From Campylobacter jejuni subsp. jejuni 414 (GTDB taxonomy: Bacteria; Campylobacterota; Campylobacteria; Campylobacterales; Campylobacteraceae), in the NCBI GenBank assembly GCA_000163995.1, contig CM000855.1, positions 790,667-854,666 of the forward strand: 64,000 bases of DNA, read 5' to 3'. The translations under genes were made by a program, and so were the position numbers. Position 1 is the stretch's first letter, and every line of letters begins with the position of its first letter. The notes beneath the pieces are model-generated. The model was given only the letters and a program-made list of their open reading frames with translations, was not told the DNA's origin and ran no database searches. Shown here piece by piece: positions 8,201-17,316 of the stretch.

Positions 8201-8473
8201 ATGGCTTTGGATTCGGCCAAAAAAGCAGAAATAGTCGCGAAATTCGCTAAAAAACCAGGTGATACTGGTTCAACAGAAGTTCAAGTAGCTCTTTTAACTG
8301 CAAGAATTGCAGAACTTACAGAACATTTGAAAATCTACAAAAAAGACTTTTCATCAAGATTAGGACTTTTAAAACTTGTAGGTCAAAGAAAAAGACTTTT
8401 ATCTTATCTTAAAAGAAAAGATTATAATTCTTATAGCAAATTAATCACTGAGTTAAATCTTAGAGACAAATAA
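8201..8473 (+). CDS. rpsO: 30S ribosomal protein S15
   Basis: This 90-residue protein ([20 protein letters not shown]) has the conserved S15 core [35 protein letters not shown] and the [11 protein letters not shown] tail. It binds the central domain of 16S rRNA early in 30S assembly. The frame is open further upstream, but ATG 8201 is chosen because AGGAGG lies at 8189-8194 with ideal spacing and the length matches S15 exactly. It is a single gene flanked by its own promoter and hairpin. Confidence 0.96.
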   Translation: MALDSAKKAEIVAKFAKKPGDTGSTEVQVALLTARIAELTEHLKIYKKDFSSRLGLLKLVGQRKRLLSYLKRKDYNSYSKLITELNLRDK

Positions 8474-8476
8474 TCT

Positions 8477-8496
8477 AAAGCCCTTTTTTGGGCTTT
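8477..8496 (+). terminator. Hairpin terminator after rpsO
   Basis: AAAGCCC (8477-8483), T6 loop, GGGCTTT (8490-8496). The downstream T tail is weak, but the position between convergent rpsO and ftsK suits termination. Confidence 0.6.
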
Positions 8497-8531
8497 CGCT
8501 TTAAAATCTTCTTTACAAAAAAAGAAAAATC

Positions 8532-11195
8532 TTATAAAATTTCCCTTTGTCCTTTTGCATCAGGTTTGCTTAAAACCCCATTTTGTGTAAGTTGTTCAAT
8601 GATATTTGCAGAGCGGTTATAACCGATTTTTAAACGACGTTGCAAATAAGAAATACTTGTTTTTCCATCTTCTAAAACAACTCGTTTGGCTTCTTCATAA
8701 AGCTCATCTACTTCATCTTCAAAGCTTTCATTTGTTGTAACACCTACGCTTTGTTGATCTTTTAGGAAACTTTCATCATATTCTACGCTTTGTTGATCTT
8801 TTAGGAAATCTACAACTTTTTCTATTTCAAACTCACTTGCAAAAGGTGCATGCAAACGCACTATAGAGCTTGTTCCAGGAGGAGTAAATAAACAATCGCC
8901 TCTTCCAAGCAAACTTTCAGCACCCATGGCATCTAAGATAACTTTAGAATCAATTTTTTGCCCTACTTTATAAGAAATTCTACTTGGTAAATTTGCTTTA
9001 ATAAGTCCTGTTACGACATCAACAGAAGGGCGTTGCGTGGCCACAATTAAATGAATTCCACTTGCTCTTGCCATTTGAGCAAGTCTTCCTATGTAAAATT
9101 CTACATCTTTACCTGCAGTCATCATTAAATCTGCAAGTTCATCGATGATAACTACGATAAAAGGAAGCTCTTCGCCGCCTAATTCTTTCATTTTTTCATT
9201 GTAATTTTCTATATTTTTAGTTTTTACATCAGCCATTAAACGATAGCGTCTTTCCATTTCAGCTACCATGTTTGAAAGCGCATTGACTGCTTTTTTAGGA
9301 TCTGTAATAACAGGAGTTAAAAGATGAGGGATATCATTGTAAATGCTAAATTCAAGCATTTTAGGATCTATCATCATTAAACGCAAGGTTTTAGGTGAAT
9401 TACGATATAAAAGACTTAAAAGCATGGAATTTATCCCTACACTTTTACCACTACCTGTAGTTCCTGCAATGAGTAAATGTGGAAGTTTTTTAAGATCAGT
9501 TACAAAAGCATTACCTACTATATCTTTACCTAAAGCTATAGTTAAAGGACTTTTAGCGTTTTTAAAAACTTCACTTTGTAAAATTTCTCTTAGGTAAATG
9601 GTTTGAATTTCATCATTTGGCACTTCTATACCTACAACATCTTTTCCTGGAATTGGAGCTTGAATACGGATTGATTTTGCCATTAAGGCCATGGTTAAAT
9701 CATCTTGTAAATTTAAAATGCGACTTACTTTCACATCTGCACTAGGGCGAAATTCAAAAGTAGTTACCACAGGACCAACATAAGTGCTTATAACATCACC
9801 ACCTATTTTAAAACGACGCAATTTTTCAAGAAGATTATAAATTTTTTTATCAATTTCACTTTCATTGATTTCTTGTCTGTGTTCTTTTGGATTAGCTAAA
9901 AAATCTAGCGGCGGTAGGGTAAAGTCTTTTGGTTTTTCTATTTCACCCTGCTCTATTTCACGTAATAAAGCTTGATTAATAGCAATTTCTTTGGCTAAAA
10001 CTGCTTTTTGAAGTTTGATTTCTTGATCGTTTGTTTTTTCATCATTGATTTTAGTTTCTACGTTTTGTATAAAATCAAAAGTATTTTTTTCTTCGACAAC
10101 TATTTCATTTATATTTTTTATAGGTGTAGGCTCTATATAAGGATGATTTAATTCTTCTACAACGGGCTCAAATTCAAAGATATTACTTGCTTTATCTGAG
10201 TTTTTATTTTCATTTATTTCATTTAAATTTTCTGTCTCTGTTTTAATATTAAAACTATACTTATGGCCTTCTATAATGTCACTTGAATTTATTGCATCAT
10301 ACTCTTCTAATTCTTTAATTTCTTGTTTTACTTTATTTTCTAAAATTTCATTTTGATAAGCCTTGTATTCTTGCTCTAGTTTTTCTTTTTTTATAAAATT
10401 TTCCCTAAGTTCAAGTTCTTTTGTGAAAATTTTTGGCTTGATTTCTTGCTTGGAAACTGGAATTTCAATATTTTTACGCTTATAACTTGGTTCGTCTAAA
10501 TTTTTATTTGTATCTATTTGTTTTATATCTTCGAGTTTTTTAGGTTTTAAAAAACGTTCAGGAATCATATCTACCTCTTCTTCTGAAATAAAATTAAAAT
10601 CTTCATCAAGACTAATACTCGTTTTGCTAGCTTTTTGCGCAAAATTGCGTACTTGTTGGGAATGCTCATAAACAAAACTTCTTGATTCTTTTAAACTTTG
10701 CTTATCAATTTCTACAATTTCATCTAAAATTTGATTTTTTAGTTTTTCAAAGTTTTCCTTAGCTGTAGTAATTGAATTTTTACTTGCATTGATGTTACTA
10801 TCTTTAATTATTTGTTCTAGGTTATTGGTTTTTGTTTTTTCATTTGTTTGGGAATTTTCATAAATACTATCTTGTAAAATATCTAATTTTGATGCTACAG
10901 ACTCTGATTTACCTATATATTCTTTTTCATTTTCTCCGCCAAATACACGCATAAGCAAAGATTTAAAAGCTTGCTCTACTTTCAGCAATAAAGTAAAATC
11001 TAATTCTATTTTTAAAATTTCTTTTGCAAATTTTGGAAACAATAAAATCAAAGAAAACAACAAAAGTAAAAGAGCAAAAATTCCACTCCCTACATGTCCT
11101 AAGATTACAGAAAAAATTCCATATATAATTTTCAAAATATACCCGAAGTCTCTATAAAATACAGAAAACAAAAGTAAAGTGGAAAAAAAAGCCAA
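8532..11195 (-). CDS. ftsK: FtsK DNA translocase, main part (reading frame broken near its 5' end)
   Basis: FtsK pumps chromosomal DNA at the division septum and activates Xer recombination at dif. This frame (887 residues from TTG 11195) holds the last membrane helices (FGFSLAFFSTLLLFSVFY and a second cluster near 35-55) and a long charged linker of about 400 residues. The motor follows, with Walker A GTTGSGKS near residue 580, VVIIDELADLM as Walker B, and ATQRPSVDVVTG. The C-terminal winged-helix gamma domain is SISYLQRRLKIGYNRSANII. A 13-residue segment (FLKDQQSVEYDES) is duplicated in tandem before the gamma domain. The TTG start is probably not native. The frame stays open to about 11239 and joins the upstream fragment if the A7 run at 11242-11248 had eight bases. 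Confidence 0.9.
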   Translation of the reverse strand: MAFFSTLLLFSVFYRDFGYILKIIYGIFSVILGHVGSGIFALLLLLFSLILLFPKFAKEILKIELDFTLLLKVEQAFKSLLMRVFGGENEKEYIGKSESVASKLDILQDSIYENSQTNEKTKTNNLEQIIKDSNINASKNSITTAKENFEKLKNQILDEIVEIDKQSLKESRSFVYEHSQQVRNFAQKASKTSISLDEDFNFISEEEVDMIPERFLKPKKLEDIKQIDTNKNLDEPSYKRKNIEIPVSKQEIKPKIFTKELELRENFIKKEKLEQEYKAYQNEILENKVKQEIKELEEYDAINSSDIIEGHKYSFNIKTETENLNEINENKNSDKASNIFEFEPVVEELNHPYIEPTPIKNINEIVVEEKNTFDFIQNVETKINDEKTNDQEIKLQKAVLAKEIAINQALLREIEQGEIEKPKDFTLPPLDFLANPKEHRQEINESEIDKKIYNLLEKLRRFKIGGDVISTYVGPVVTTFEFRPSADVKVSRILNLQDDLTMALMAKSIRIQAPIPGKDVVGIEVPNDEIQTIYLREILQSEVFKNAKSPLTIALGKDIVGNAFVTDLKKLPHLLIAGTTGSGKSVGINSMLLSLLYRNSPKTLRLMMIDPKMLEFSIYNDIPHLLTPVITDPKKAVNALSNMVAEMERRYRLMADVKTKNIENYNEKMKELGGEELPFIVVIIDELADLMMTAGKDVEFYIGRLAQMARASGIHLIVATQRPSVDVVTGLIKANLPSRISYKVGQKIDSKVILDAMGAESLLGRGDCLFTPPGTSSIVRLHAPFASEFEIEKVVDFLKDQQSVEYDESFLKDQQSVGVTTNESFEDEVDELYEEAKRVVLEDGKTSISYLQRRLKIGYNRSANIIEQLTQNGVLSKPDAKGQREIL
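8744..8808. repeat. 39-bp period tandem duplication inside ftsK
   Basis: A 26-base sequence at 8744-8769 recurs identically at 8783-8808. The period of 39 bases equals 13 codons, so the frame is kept. It encodes a repeated FLKDQQSV segment between motor and gamma domain. Confidence 0.85.
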
Positions 11196-11230
11196 AGAAA
11201 AACCAAAAAGTTCTCTACGCTTAAAATTTT

Positions 11231-11419
11231 CTATTTTATAATTTTTTTATAGTAGAAATAATTTAATATAAGTAAAGAAAACGGATAGTAATACCCAAAT
11301 TCCCCAAATAAAAATAAATTAGTCTTATAAATCCATTCTCCCATGCTAGGTGCCAACATACAAAGACAAAGATAAAAAATAACAAGCGTAGAGCTGGTAA
11401 AAATGGCCTCTTTTTTAAT
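11231..11419 (-). pseudogene. ftsK: Detached N-terminal fragment of ftsK (first two membrane helices)
   Basis: Reading from ATT 11419 gives 62 residues (IKKEAIFTSSTLVIFYLCLC...), with two hydrophobic helices separated by PSMGEWIYKTNLFLFGEF, the expected start of the FtsK four-helix membrane domain. The frame ends at TAG 11231-11233, just after an A7 run on the coding strand. With eight A residues it would read ...YYKKNYKIENFKRREL and run straight into the main ftsK frame. AAGGA lies six bases before the ATT codon; no ATG, GTG or TTG occurs in this frame upstream of residue 21. A minus-strand TATAAT is present at 11450-11455. The fragment is read as ftsK, split by a one-base loss. Confidence 0.75.
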
Positions 11420-11449
11420 ATTCTTTCCTTGAAAATAAAATCAAAGCCG

Positions 11450-11455
11450 ATTATA
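11450..11455 (-). promoter_or_regulatory. Probable -10 element for ftsK
   Basis: GGTATAATCGG on the minus strand lies 30 bases before the AAGGAAAG/ATT start region of ftsK and immediately after the flgL stop. Confidence 0.5.
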
Positions 11456-11467
11456 CCATAAAAAATT

Positions 11468-13720
11468 TTACATATAATTTAATAAGCTAAGTTGAGATAT
11501 TGTTGTACTAGCCTTAAGAGAAGCTTGATACGCAAGTTGAACTTGCATTAAATTGATCATCGCTTCACCATAATCCATGTCAATAACATTTGATTTGATA
11601 GATTGCACATTTACGCTTAAAAAAGTTGAACGAGTATTTACGTCTTTTATTGTGTTATGATATGCACCCATAGTTGTATTAAGTTTACTAATATGATCTG
11701 CTAAATGATCAAGTCTCTTTAAAGCTCCTTGCATACCTGTGTTTCTAGGATCTTCACTTTCGGAATCTGCTCTCATATTACCTTTTAAAACAGCATCAAT
11801 CATTGAATCTAAATCTTTAATAATATCCACATTTGGCTCATCAATAACCAAAGAATTATTTGCACTAAAACTAAAATTTGGACCATTTGCCACCAAAGAA
11901 GTTGTGGTGAATGGCGGTTGTGGAAAGCGTCCGCTTTGAGAATCGCTAAGAGAAATTTCTATATTAGTGCCCGAAGAAAGCTTATCAGTAACACTGATAC
12001 GACCTTTATAATCCATACTTACATCAACAGTAGCTTGAGAATCTTTCATAAGTTGTTGTAAATTATTATAACCATTTGCATCAACTTTTCCATTTGTAGC
12101 TGCTATACTTTGGGTTGGAATTTTATCTGCAGCAAACATACCTATAATATCATTAATTTGACCATAAGTAATATCATTTGATCCCGTAACAACTCCGCTA
12201 TTTCCAGTTGTAGGATCAGTATGGACTATAGGAAAACTTATAGTTTGACCTGGATTATTAGGATTAGGATAACTTACAGTTGAATTTTGCAAATTTATAG
12301 TCACATCATAAGAATTTCCACCTTTAGAACTGACTTTTAAATTTAAAGTAGTGCCATTTAAGCTATCTCCCGCCATTACTTCGCTAAGTTTTGTGGAATC
12401 AGTTGCATAAACATTACTTCCTTTGATAACTTGAGAAACATTACCATAAACAGTATTTCCATTTTTTTCAAAATATACGTTATCATAATCAGCTCCATTA
12501 GTAGTATTTCCATCTGTATCTGTCATTTTGCTTTTAATAAAATCAGTTTGTTTTAAATCGATTGTAAAATTTTGATTATTGATTGTTATAGTCACAGGAT
12601 TATTTAAATTTGTAATATCTCCGTTATTAGGGTTTCCTAGTGCAGCAGTCATTACCCTATTTGTAACATCATCCATTGTGATACCTTCAGCCTGTGCTGC
12701 TTCAATGATATTATTTAATTCAGCTCTATCATCGGCTTGCGGTGTAAAAGCTACAGCATGAAAATCAAGTTTATTGTTACCTTGTTTTAAGTCTGTGATT
12801 TGAATTTGACCACTATCATTCATACTTATTTCTACTACTTTATTATTTGGAGTATTACCATAAAGAGCTCCGATATCTTCCATTACATCTTCTAAAGTAT
12901 CTTCAGGTTTCACAAGTACAGCGCTTTTAAAACTAGTTCCATCAGGCCTAGTTCCTTGAACATAAAGAGTTGTTGGAGGAAAATCTAGCTTACTATCATC
13001 ATACTCAAAATCTTTATCAGGATCTAAACCATTATCTTTCACATAACCTTGCCCGATAAGCTGTTGCCATTTAGAATCCCCTGTGAGATATTTAGTTTTA
13101 TCAGAATCCTTATTTAAATCCCAACGATTATCCGTAAAGCTAACATTTGTGCTTATTTGTTTTTTGTAGTCTCCATCTGCTTTAAAAAATAAATCCCATC
13201 CCGGTATATTGTATGGGCTTTCAGTTCCAGCTCCAGTTACTACATTAATATTATTTTTATCTCCATAATAATTTCCATTAGAGTCAAAAGGTTTATTTGC
13301 GACTTGAGAACCCGCAAAAAGATACTGACCATTAATGCTAGTATTTGCAAGTTGAACTATACTTTCTTTTATGCGTTCTAGTTCTTTTGCTATAGCCTCT
13401 CGAGAAGTTTGAGAATTGCTATCACTTGCAGCTTGAGTTACTTTAACTTTAAAATTTTCAAAAAGTTTAACCATATCTTGTAAAGCTTTCATACTATTTT
13501 GAGTCATTTCTTGAGCCCTACTAGTTGATTCTTTTACTTGTTCTAATGTTTTAATCTCATACTCAAGACGCGTATTATCTATATAAGTGCTTGCATCTTC
13601 ATATGAATTTTGTATTTTCAAACCCGAAGAAAGTTGTTGGGATATCTGATATAAAGCACTTTGACCACCCATAGAATTATTCACACTATTTGTGAAATTA
13701 AGTTTATTTGTAATTCTCAT
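11468..13720 (-). CDS. flgL: FlgL flagellar hook-filament junction protein (large Campylobacter form)
   Basis: The product has 750 residues. The N-terminal ~140 residues (MRITNKLNFTNSVNNSMG..., LSSGLKIQNSYEDASTYIDN) and the C-terminal ~100 (NVIDMDYGEAMINLMQVQLAYQ) form the flagellin-like helical D0/D1 core. The ~500 residues between are rich in Gly, Asn, Thr and Asp, with low-complexity beta-like sequence, and probably form exposed domains. FlgL of enterobacteria is about 320 residues, so the middle is a large insertion. The protein is exported through FlhA and joins FlgK to the filament. ATG 13720 follows AGAGGA. A near-consensus sigma-54 promoter lies about 55-70 bases upstream, as expected for a middle-class flagellar gene. 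Confidence 0.93.
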   Translation of the reverse strand: MRITNKLNFTNSVNNSMGGQSALYQISQQLSSGLKIQNSYEDASTYIDNTRLEYEIKTLEQVKESTSRAQEMTQNSMKALQDMVKLFENFKVKVTQAASDSNSQTSREAIAKELERIKESIVQLANTSINGQYLFAGSQVANKPFDSNGNYYGDKNNINVVTGAGTESPYNIPGWDLFFKADGDYKKQISTNVSFTDNRWDLNKDSDKTKYLTGDSKWQQLIGQGYVKDNGLDPDKDFEYDDSKLDFPPTTLYVQGTRPDGTSFKSAVLVKPEDTLEDVMEDIGALYGNTPNNKVVEISMNDSGQIQITDLKQGNNKLDFHAVAFTPQADDRAELNNIIEAAQAEGITMDDVTNRVMTAALGNPNNGDITNLNNPVTITINNQNFTIDLKQTDFIKSKMTDTDGNTTNGADYDNVYFEKNGNTVYGNVSQVIKGSNVYATDSTKLSEVMAGDSLNGTTLNLKVSSKGGNSYDVTINLQNSTVSYPNPNNPGQTISFPIVHTDPTTGNSGVVTGSNDITYGQINDIIGMFAADKIPTQSIAATNGKVDANGYNNLQQLMKDSQATVDVSMDYKGRISVTDKLSSGTNIEISLSDSQSGRFPQPPFTTTSLVANGPNFSFSANNSLVIDEPNVDIIKDLDSMIDAVLKGNMRADSESEDPRNTGMQGALKRLDHLADHISKLNTTMGAYHNTIKDVNTRSTFLSVNVQSIKSNVIDMDYGEAMINLMQVQLAYQASLKASTTISQLSLLNYM

Positions 13721-13774
13721 TTTTTCCTCTAAAATATTAAAGTTAAAATCTTTTCAAACATTGTTAATAAACAA

Positions 13775-13792
13775 AAGCAATAACTGTTCCAA
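13775..13792 (-). promoter_or_regulatory. Sigma-54 (RpoN) promoter of flgL
   Basis: The minus strand reads TTGGAACAGTTATTGCTT, with GGAAC and TTGCT elements at the required spacing. This agrees with the -24/-12 consensus TTGGAAC-N5-TTGCTT. It is placed 55 bases before the flgL ATG. Confidence 0.88.
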
Positions 13793-13870
13793 AAATTTTA
13801 AATTATATATTTTTATATCGTCTTTTAAAAAATACTTTTTATTTTTAAAGTATTTTTTAGCCTAAGAAAG

Positions 13871-13876
13871 TATAAT
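13871..13876 (+). promoter_or_regulatory. Probable -10 element for the tRNA-Leu/tRNA-Gly pair
   Basis: TATAAT 25 bases upstream of the first tRNA, on the plus strand. Confidence 0.5.
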
Positions 13877-13900
13877 TTTATCTTTAAATCTTAAAAATTA

Positions 13901-13987
13901 GCCCGAGTGGTGAAACTGGTAGACGCGCCAGACTCAAAATCTGGTAAGGGCAACCTTGTGTCGGTTCGAGTCCGACCTCGGGCACCA
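13901..13987 (+). tRNA. tRNA-Leu (anticodon CAA)
   Basis: Acceptor GCCCGAG pairs with CTCGGGC, with discriminator A and encoded CCA. The anticodon stem CCAGA/TCTGG encloses CTCAAAA, giving CAA at 13935-13937. A long variable arm typical of class II tRNAs and the T arm GGTTCGAGTCC are present. Confidence 0.97.
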
Positions 13988-13997
13988 TTTATTTTTT

Positions 13998-14072
13998 GCG
14001 GGAATAGCTCAGGGGTAGAGCACAACCTTGCCAAGGTTGGGGTCGCGAGTTCGAATCTCGTTTCCCGCTCCA
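13998..14072 (+). tRNA. tRNA-Gly (anticodon GCC)
   Basis: Acceptor GCGGGAA/TTCCCGC, discriminator T and encoded CCA. The anticodon stem CAACC/GGTTG encloses TTGCCAA, giving GCC at 14030-14032. The T loop is TTCGAAT. It lies 10 bases after tRNA-Leu and is probably cotranscribed. Confidence 0.97.
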
Positions 14073-14100
14073 TAAAATTAAATTCTATCAAATCTTTTAT

Positions 14101-16032
14101 TTATAAATTTTCACTTTTTTCCAATACTAAAAAATACTCATTTTCTAAATTTTCAAGTTCTTTTTGCATTACTTCAAGCTCTTGATAAAGCTTGTTGATA
14201 CCTATTTCTTGATATACACTTGGATCAGATAAATCTTGATCTAATTTTGCTATTTTTTGCTCTAAAAAATCTATTTTTTCAGGATAGTTTTTTAATATCT
14301 CATTTTCTTTATAGCTTAATTTTTTAGTAGTTTTTTTCTTTTTGATTGTTATTTTGTTCTTGAGTTTTAAGTCCTAAAACAAAACTATCTAATTCTTCAA
14401 TTTCTTTTTCATTTTCAAGATATTCCGTATAAAGATTATGCAAAATATTTATATATCCATTTCTCTCAAAAGCGTAAAGCTTTGTCGCGATTTTATCAAT
14501 AAAATATCTATCATGTGATACTAGTAAAATAGCCCCTTCAAAACTAAGTAAATACTCTTCTAGTATATTAATCGTAGCTATATCAAGATCATTAGTTGGC
14601 TCATCTAAAATCAAAACATCATATTCTTTAGTAAAAAGCAAGGCTAAAGCGACACGATTTTTCTCTCCACCGCTTAAAAAGGCGACACTTTTATCTAAAA
14701 ATTCCTTAGGAAATAAAAATTTTTTAAATACCCATAAACATGCATATTTTTACTATGAACTTCAACTCTATCTCCACCGTTGGGACAAAAAATTTCAAGT
14801 AAACTTTTATCAGAATTTACCAAACTTCTGGCTTGATCAAAATATCCTATTTTAAGCTCTCCGCGTTTTATTTCTCCGCTATCTTGTTTTACTTCTCCTA
14901 GAAGAATTTTTAACAATGTTGATTTTCCACAACCATTTCTTCCCACAATAGCAATGCGCTCGCCTTGTAAAATACGCGTTGAAAAATCTTTAAAAAGATT
15001 TTTATCACTTATATTTTTACTTATGTTTTTAAGCTCAAAAAGCATTTTTTTGCGATTGGCTATTTTTTCTCCATTAAAATTTAAAGCTGCTCTTGAAATT
15101 TCAAGTTTTAAACGCTTGATTACTCCAGGATTTTTTTTCGCTTCTTCGCGCATTTTAAAAATGCGTTCTTTTCGCCCTTCATTTCTTTTAAGTCTTGCTT
15201 TAACCCCTCTTCTAAGCCATTCTTCTTCACTTTTTAATTGTTTTAAAAGAGTTTCATGACTCTTAGCAAGGTTTTGTAAGATTTGTGTTTTTTTCTCTAA
15301 ATAATTTGCATAGCCACCTTTAAAAACGCTAAGTTTACCCTGCTCTACTTCTACACATTTGTGCGCTATAGCATCAATAAAATATCTATCATGAGAAATA
15401 AAAATCACGCACATCTTTGAATTTTTTAGCAATTCTTCTAAAAAGTTTGTCATATATACATCTAAATGATTGGTTGGTTCATCAAGTAATAAAATATCAG
15501 GGTTTTTAAGCAAAAGTATACAAAGCCCAACGCGGCGTATTTCTCCACCGCTTAAAGTAGATATAATGCGATTTTCATATTCAAGCAAGCTAAATTCTTT
15601 TAAAACGCGTATTATTTTAGACTCTATATTCCAAGCATCCTTACTATCAATCAAAGTCATAAGTGCATCTATTTTTCTAAGATAATCTTTATTACCAGGA
15701 TCTTCTTCTAATTTTTTATACAGCATCTCATATTCTTGCAAAGCGTTATAAATTTCTGCAAGTTCTTGTTTTATAGCTTCTTTTACGCTTAAATTCGCAT
15801 TAAAATCAACGGTTTGTGAAAGCATAGCCATGCTTTTTCCATTTTGTCTTATTACTCTACCACTATCTAAAGGAAGTATACCTAAAAGCACTTTTAAAAA
15901 AGTAGATTTTCCTTCTCCATTTTTTCCTATGATAGCAATTTTTTCTCCTTCGTTTGCACTAAAATTTACTTCATTTAAAACTATTTTGTCTCCAAATTTT
16001 TTTGAAGCTTCAATTAAATCTATAAGAGCCAT
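14101..16032 (-). pseudogene. ABC-F family ATPase (Uup-like), interrupted by two frameshifts
   Basis: The restored gene would encode 643 residues with two ATP-binding domains, no membrane segment and a C-terminal coiled coil, the ABC-F plan of ribosome-associated ATPases. Domain 1 shows GKNGEGKST, LSGGEIRRVGL and LLLDEPTNHLD; domain 2 shows GRNGCGKST, SGGEKNRVAL and LILDEPTNDLD. As it stands, the first frame (16032-14695, 445 residues) derails at the A6T5 junction 14715-14725, one base short. The second ABC half resumes in another frame and ends prematurely at 14324, because the coding A run at 14331-14337 is seven rather than six. Beyond that, the coiled coil (KKLSYKENEILKN...) continues to TAA 14101. 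It overlaps the histidine kinase gene by four bases at 16032-16035 on the 5' side. Confidence 0.85.
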
Positions 16033-16034
16033 TT

Positions 16035-17282
16035 TTATCCTTGATTGAGTTTAAAGCTAAAACTAGAACCATAACCTAAAGTACTAGAGATTTCAAGATA
16101 GCTTTTATGAATATTTAAAATTTTTTTCACTAAAAAAAGTCCTAAACCGAAAGAATTATCGCTTTTTACATCAATTTTATAAAATTTTTTTGTAATCAAC
16201 TTTAACTTATCTTCTTCTATGCCTTTTCCAAAATCTTGTACTATTATTTTTTGATTTCTCACTGTTAAGATTACTTCTTTTTGGCTATATTTTAAAGCAT
16301 TAGAAAGCAAATTTATAATCACTTGCTCGATCAAAAATTCATCAGCTTTCACCTTTGTGCTTTCACCTTGCAATATAACTCTTTCAAAACCTGGATTTTT
16401 GATAATTTTTTCACACAGAAAAAAAAGATCAAAGTTTTGCATTTGCAAAGCTTCACTATTAAGATTAAAAACAAAATTAAGCTTATGTGTCAAAGCATTG
16501 AGTTTAATGCTTTGACGCGAAATTTTTTCTAGCAATTCTTTTTTCAATTTTTCATCTTCTAATTTTTCATCTTTTAGCATTTCCAAGCTAAGATCAATCA
16601 CACTTAATGGATTTTTAAGTTCATGGGAAATAGCTGAAATCACACTAGCAAGTTGGGTATTTTTTAATGCGATTTTATCACTTTGTTTTTTATTTTTTTG
16701 AGCATTCTTTAAAATTTTATCCTTGGTTTTTAAAAGCTTTTCATTTAACAAGCTAAATTCTTTAAACACTCCCTTTTCTAATATAACAACTTTATGACTC
16801 CCTATAGAATCCAAAAAATCCAAAATTTTATTAAAACTTTTAGCTATTTTCCTGCCTAGCAATAACATTAAAATAAAAACAAATAGCAAATACACTCCAA
16901 AACTGATTGCCATTTTTATCCAAAAAAGTTCTAAATCCAAAAAACGAGGGTAAACAATAATGATATATTTATACCCTTTATAAATAAAACTCTTAGTAAG
17001 AATTTTTTTTGAATTTAAAATTAAAATTTCTCCTTCTTTAAGATTGAAAAAAAAATCAGGATTTTTTATAGAACTTATTTTCATATCATTTTTTAAGATA
17101 ATAAAATCAGCCCTAGTATCTTTGGCAAAATCCTTGATATTAACATCATTTAAATGCTCTAAGAGAGAAAATTTTAAAACATCATCAAGACTTTTGATTT
17201 TTTGTTCGTATTGTTTTATAAGCAAAAAATTAAGATAAGAGTTAGTAAAAGTATAAAAAATAGACCCAAAAATCAAAGCCAA
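16035..17282 (-). CDS. Membrane sensor histidine kinase (5' end displaced)
   Basis: The product has 415 residues from TTG 17282. An N-terminal hydrophobic segment is followed by a periplasmic domain of about 100 residues and a second helix near residue 125-145. The dimerisation box SAISHELKNPLSVIDLSLEM has phospho-acceptor H220. The ATPase boxes are NLLSNALKYS (N), DFGKGI (G1) and FGLGLFLVKKIL (G2). It should phosphorylate the response regulator encoded just upstream. An ATG at 17323, overlapping the regulator stop as ATGTTAA, starts MLKTNNVFIVF but runs out of frame at the T7 run 17289-17295. With eight T residues it would continue ...VFFVLLALIFGS and complete the first membrane helix. Confidence 0.88.
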   Translation of the reverse strand: MALIFGSIFYTFTNSYLNFLLIKQYEQKIKSLDDVLKFSLLEHLNDVNIKDFAKDTRADFIILKNDMKISSIKNPDFFFNLKEGEILILNSKKILTKSFIYKGYKYIIIVYPRFLDLELFWIKMAISFGVYLLFVFILMLLLGRKIAKSFNKILDFLDSIGSHKVVILEKGVFKEFSLLNEKLLKTKDKILKNAQKNKKQSDKIALKNTQLASVISAISHELKNPLSVIDLSLEMLKDEKLEDEKLKKELLEKISRQSIKLNALTHKLNFVFNLNSEALQMQNFDLFFLCEKIIKNPGFERVILQGESTKVKADEFLIEQVIINLLSNALKYSQKEVILTVRNQKIIVQDFGKGIEEDKLKLITKKFYKIDVKSDNSFGLGLFLVKKILNIHKSYLEISSTLGYGSSFSFKLNQG

Positions 17283-17316
17283 TAAAACAAAAAAACTATA
17301 AAAACATTGTTAGTTT

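Noticed and set aside
13891..14185. Open frames on both strands over the tRNA pair (MVKLVDAPDSKSGKG... and the reverse)
   Set aside because: They are translations of tRNA-Leu and tRNA-Gly sequence, a well-known spurious gene call.
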